Part shown: positions 14,783 to 15,453 of the stretch, in pieces | Numbering within the stretch: the stretch's first letter is position 1 | Layout: every line of letters begins with the position of its first letter | DNA from: Pelagophyceae sp. CCMP2097 | Taxonomy: Eukaryota > Sar > Pelagophyceae | NCBI GenBank assembly: GCA_026770575.1 | Contig: MU657716.1 | Span: forward strand, 1-15,453 | DNA: 15,453 nucleotides | Reading direction: 5' to 3' | The notes under the pieces: generated by a model | The model's input: the letters and a program-made list of their open reading frames with translations, nothing else | Told to the model about the DNA's origin: nothing | Databases searched by the model: none | Translations under genes and position numbers: made by a program

Positions 14783-15150
14783 CGTCGAGCCAGGCGTTCG
14801 TTCGTTCGTTCCATATTGATGGACCCAGCGGCGACCCCTGCCCGTCGCGTCGGTGGCACATGGGGGGGTGGCTTACGCGACGCGTATCGTGGAAGAGCAG
14901 GGCGTGGACGAGCAATGACAATGAGTCCACCCGAGCTGAAGCAGATTTCCGTCTGAAAGGGGGGCGCCGCGCGTACCTGGCGGAAGGAGGAAGTCGGACG
15001 AGGGCGCGGTCCTAAGACACAAAGGATTTTACGCCACTCTCGAGCCTCATTGTCATTGCGCGTCGGCCTAGACTCTCGAAGAACACCGAAAATGAATTCA
15101 AATAATTATGTTGGATATTCACATCCCTAAAGAGCGACTGCGGACCTAAA

Positions 15151-15226
15151 GAGCGACCGCGGACCGTCACGACGGCGGCTTCAAACCCGCCGGACGAAGT
15201 CTGGGGACCAAGCAGCGACCGCTGAC
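15151..15226. repeat. 76-bp GC-rich direct repeat, copy 2
   Basis: Same unit as 14707-14782, 444 bp downstream. It is preceded by an extra partial copy (AGAGCGACTGCGGACCTAA, from 15130), so the unit start has been duplicated locally. Confidence 0.85.
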
Positions 15227-15287
15227 AGGGGGTGGATTCGCTTATTTTGTCCACCTCTACTCAGTTGGCATTAAAGAGCTTCAGCTC

Positions 15288-15320
15288 AAAGTGATACCCT
15301 ATCGAAAGTGATACCCTATC
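15288..15320. repeat. 17-bp tandem duplication
   Basis: AAAGTGATACCCTATC occurs at 15288-15303 and 15305-15320 with one base between. It is followed by an A-rich stretch. No function is evident. Confidence 0.85.
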
Positions 15321-15340
15321 AAATAAAACCCCGTTAAAAA

Positions 15341-15384
15341 TCCGTTGATATATAGAGATTGCAGTGATCTCTCCGTTCAACGGA
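15341..15384. repeat. Nested inverted repeat (hairpin candidate)
   Basis: Outer arms TCCGTTGA (15341-15348) and TCAACGGA (15377-15384) enclose inner arms AGAGAT (15354-15359) and ATCTCT (15367-15372) with a 7-base loop TGCAGTG. The two stems are collinear, so one long imperfect hairpin could form. It is not a tRNA. Confidence 0.65.
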
Positions 15385-15417
15385 ACCACGTACAACTCTC
15401 AAACTCGCGAGCCAAAT

Positions 15418-15443
15418 CAAAGTAGTACCTAGGTACTACTTTG
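15418..15443. repeat. 26-bp perfect palindrome
   Basis: The half-site CAAAGTAGTACCT is followed directly by its reverse complement, centred on CCTAGG. A further GGCC/GGCCC match lies outside the arms if a 5-base difference on the left is allowed. It is only 10 bp from the window end, so its larger context cannot be seen. Confidence 0.85.
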
Positions 15444-15453
15444 GCCCGAGGGC

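Larger units (their letters stand above)
14680..15260. other. GC-rich flank, no gene supported; probable host or non-viral repeat DNA
   Basis: Composition switches from AT-rich to clearly GC-rich at about 14680, with a run of seven G at 14693-14699 after CCCC. Two minus-strand open frames (about 14568-14930 and 15012-15254) share the same peptide only because they cover the two copies of a DNA repeat, so I do not call them genes. A (GTTC)4 microsatellite is at 14796-14811. The abrupt base change suggests an element/host boundary or another element, but the left end is not in the window for comparison. Confidence 0.5.

Noticed and set aside
14568..14930. Minus-strand ORF sharing peptide with 15012-15254
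   Set aside because: The shared peptide is due to the 76-bp DNA repeat in the two places; the remainder is low-complexity or unlike a protein.
15341..15384. tRNA-like arms (7-base loop and TTCAA)
   Set aside because: No acceptor stem, D arm or T33 in the supposed anticodon loop; it is a simple nested inverted repeat.

Overview
The window is most of an AT-rich, eukaryote-type small dsDNA virus genome of the polinton-like virus / virophage kind (phylum Preplasmiviricota). It is probably an integrated (endogenous) copy, because its right side passes through low-complexity repeats into GC-rich, repeat-bearing DNA with no viral genes. The assignment rests on a set of hallmark genes read from the sequence. 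These are a double-jelly-roll-type major capsid protein (MCP), a penton-like minor capsid protein, an A32/FtsK-HerA-type packaging ATPase, a large replication protein with SF1 helicase motifs, a class-3 lipase and a long trimeric-fibre-like protein. The host cannot be named from the sequence. No rve integrase, tyrosine recombinase or maturation protease is visible, but the left end of the element lies outside the window.

Layout. Positions 2-2887 hold the replication protein, cut by the left edge: a degenerate family-B-polymerase-like part, an SF1 helicase and a C-terminal GIY-YIG domain. Positions 2949-4608 hold small genes: a Ser/Glu/Pro-rich peptide, a Lys-rich charged protein, a T5orf172/GIY-YIG-like protein and a single-pass membrane protein. 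Positions 4625-5878 hold the packaging ATPase and an unknown acidic-repeat protein. Positions 5886-6464 (minus strand) hold the lipase, which shares a 42-bp divergent promoter region with the penton-like gene (6507-7349). After a short basic ORF comes the MCP (7563-8914), broken by two frame changes at homopolymers. A 1364-residue fibre-like gene follows (8950-13044), then a 62-aa ORF. The minus-strand ORFs at 13244-13639 and 13699-13854 are bracketed by direct repeats. Positions 14080-14600 are AT-rich short tandem repeats. Positions 14680-15260 are GC-rich with a 76-bp direct repeat. The last 150 bp hold a nested inverted repeat and a 26-bp perfect palindrome.

Working together (inference): the replication protein would copy the genome, and the MCP and penton-like protein would build an icosahedral shell filled by the ATPase. 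The fibre would bind the host, the lipase could act on membranes, and the small charged protein could bind DNA. Several signs suggest decay or sequencing error. Both P-loop proteins lack the usual Walker A lysine (Arg in the helicase, Asn in the ATPase), and the MCP frame breaks twice, while the other large reading frames are intact. Most starts sit in a similar TA-rich context ending in ATGG, which may be a compact promoter/initiator.
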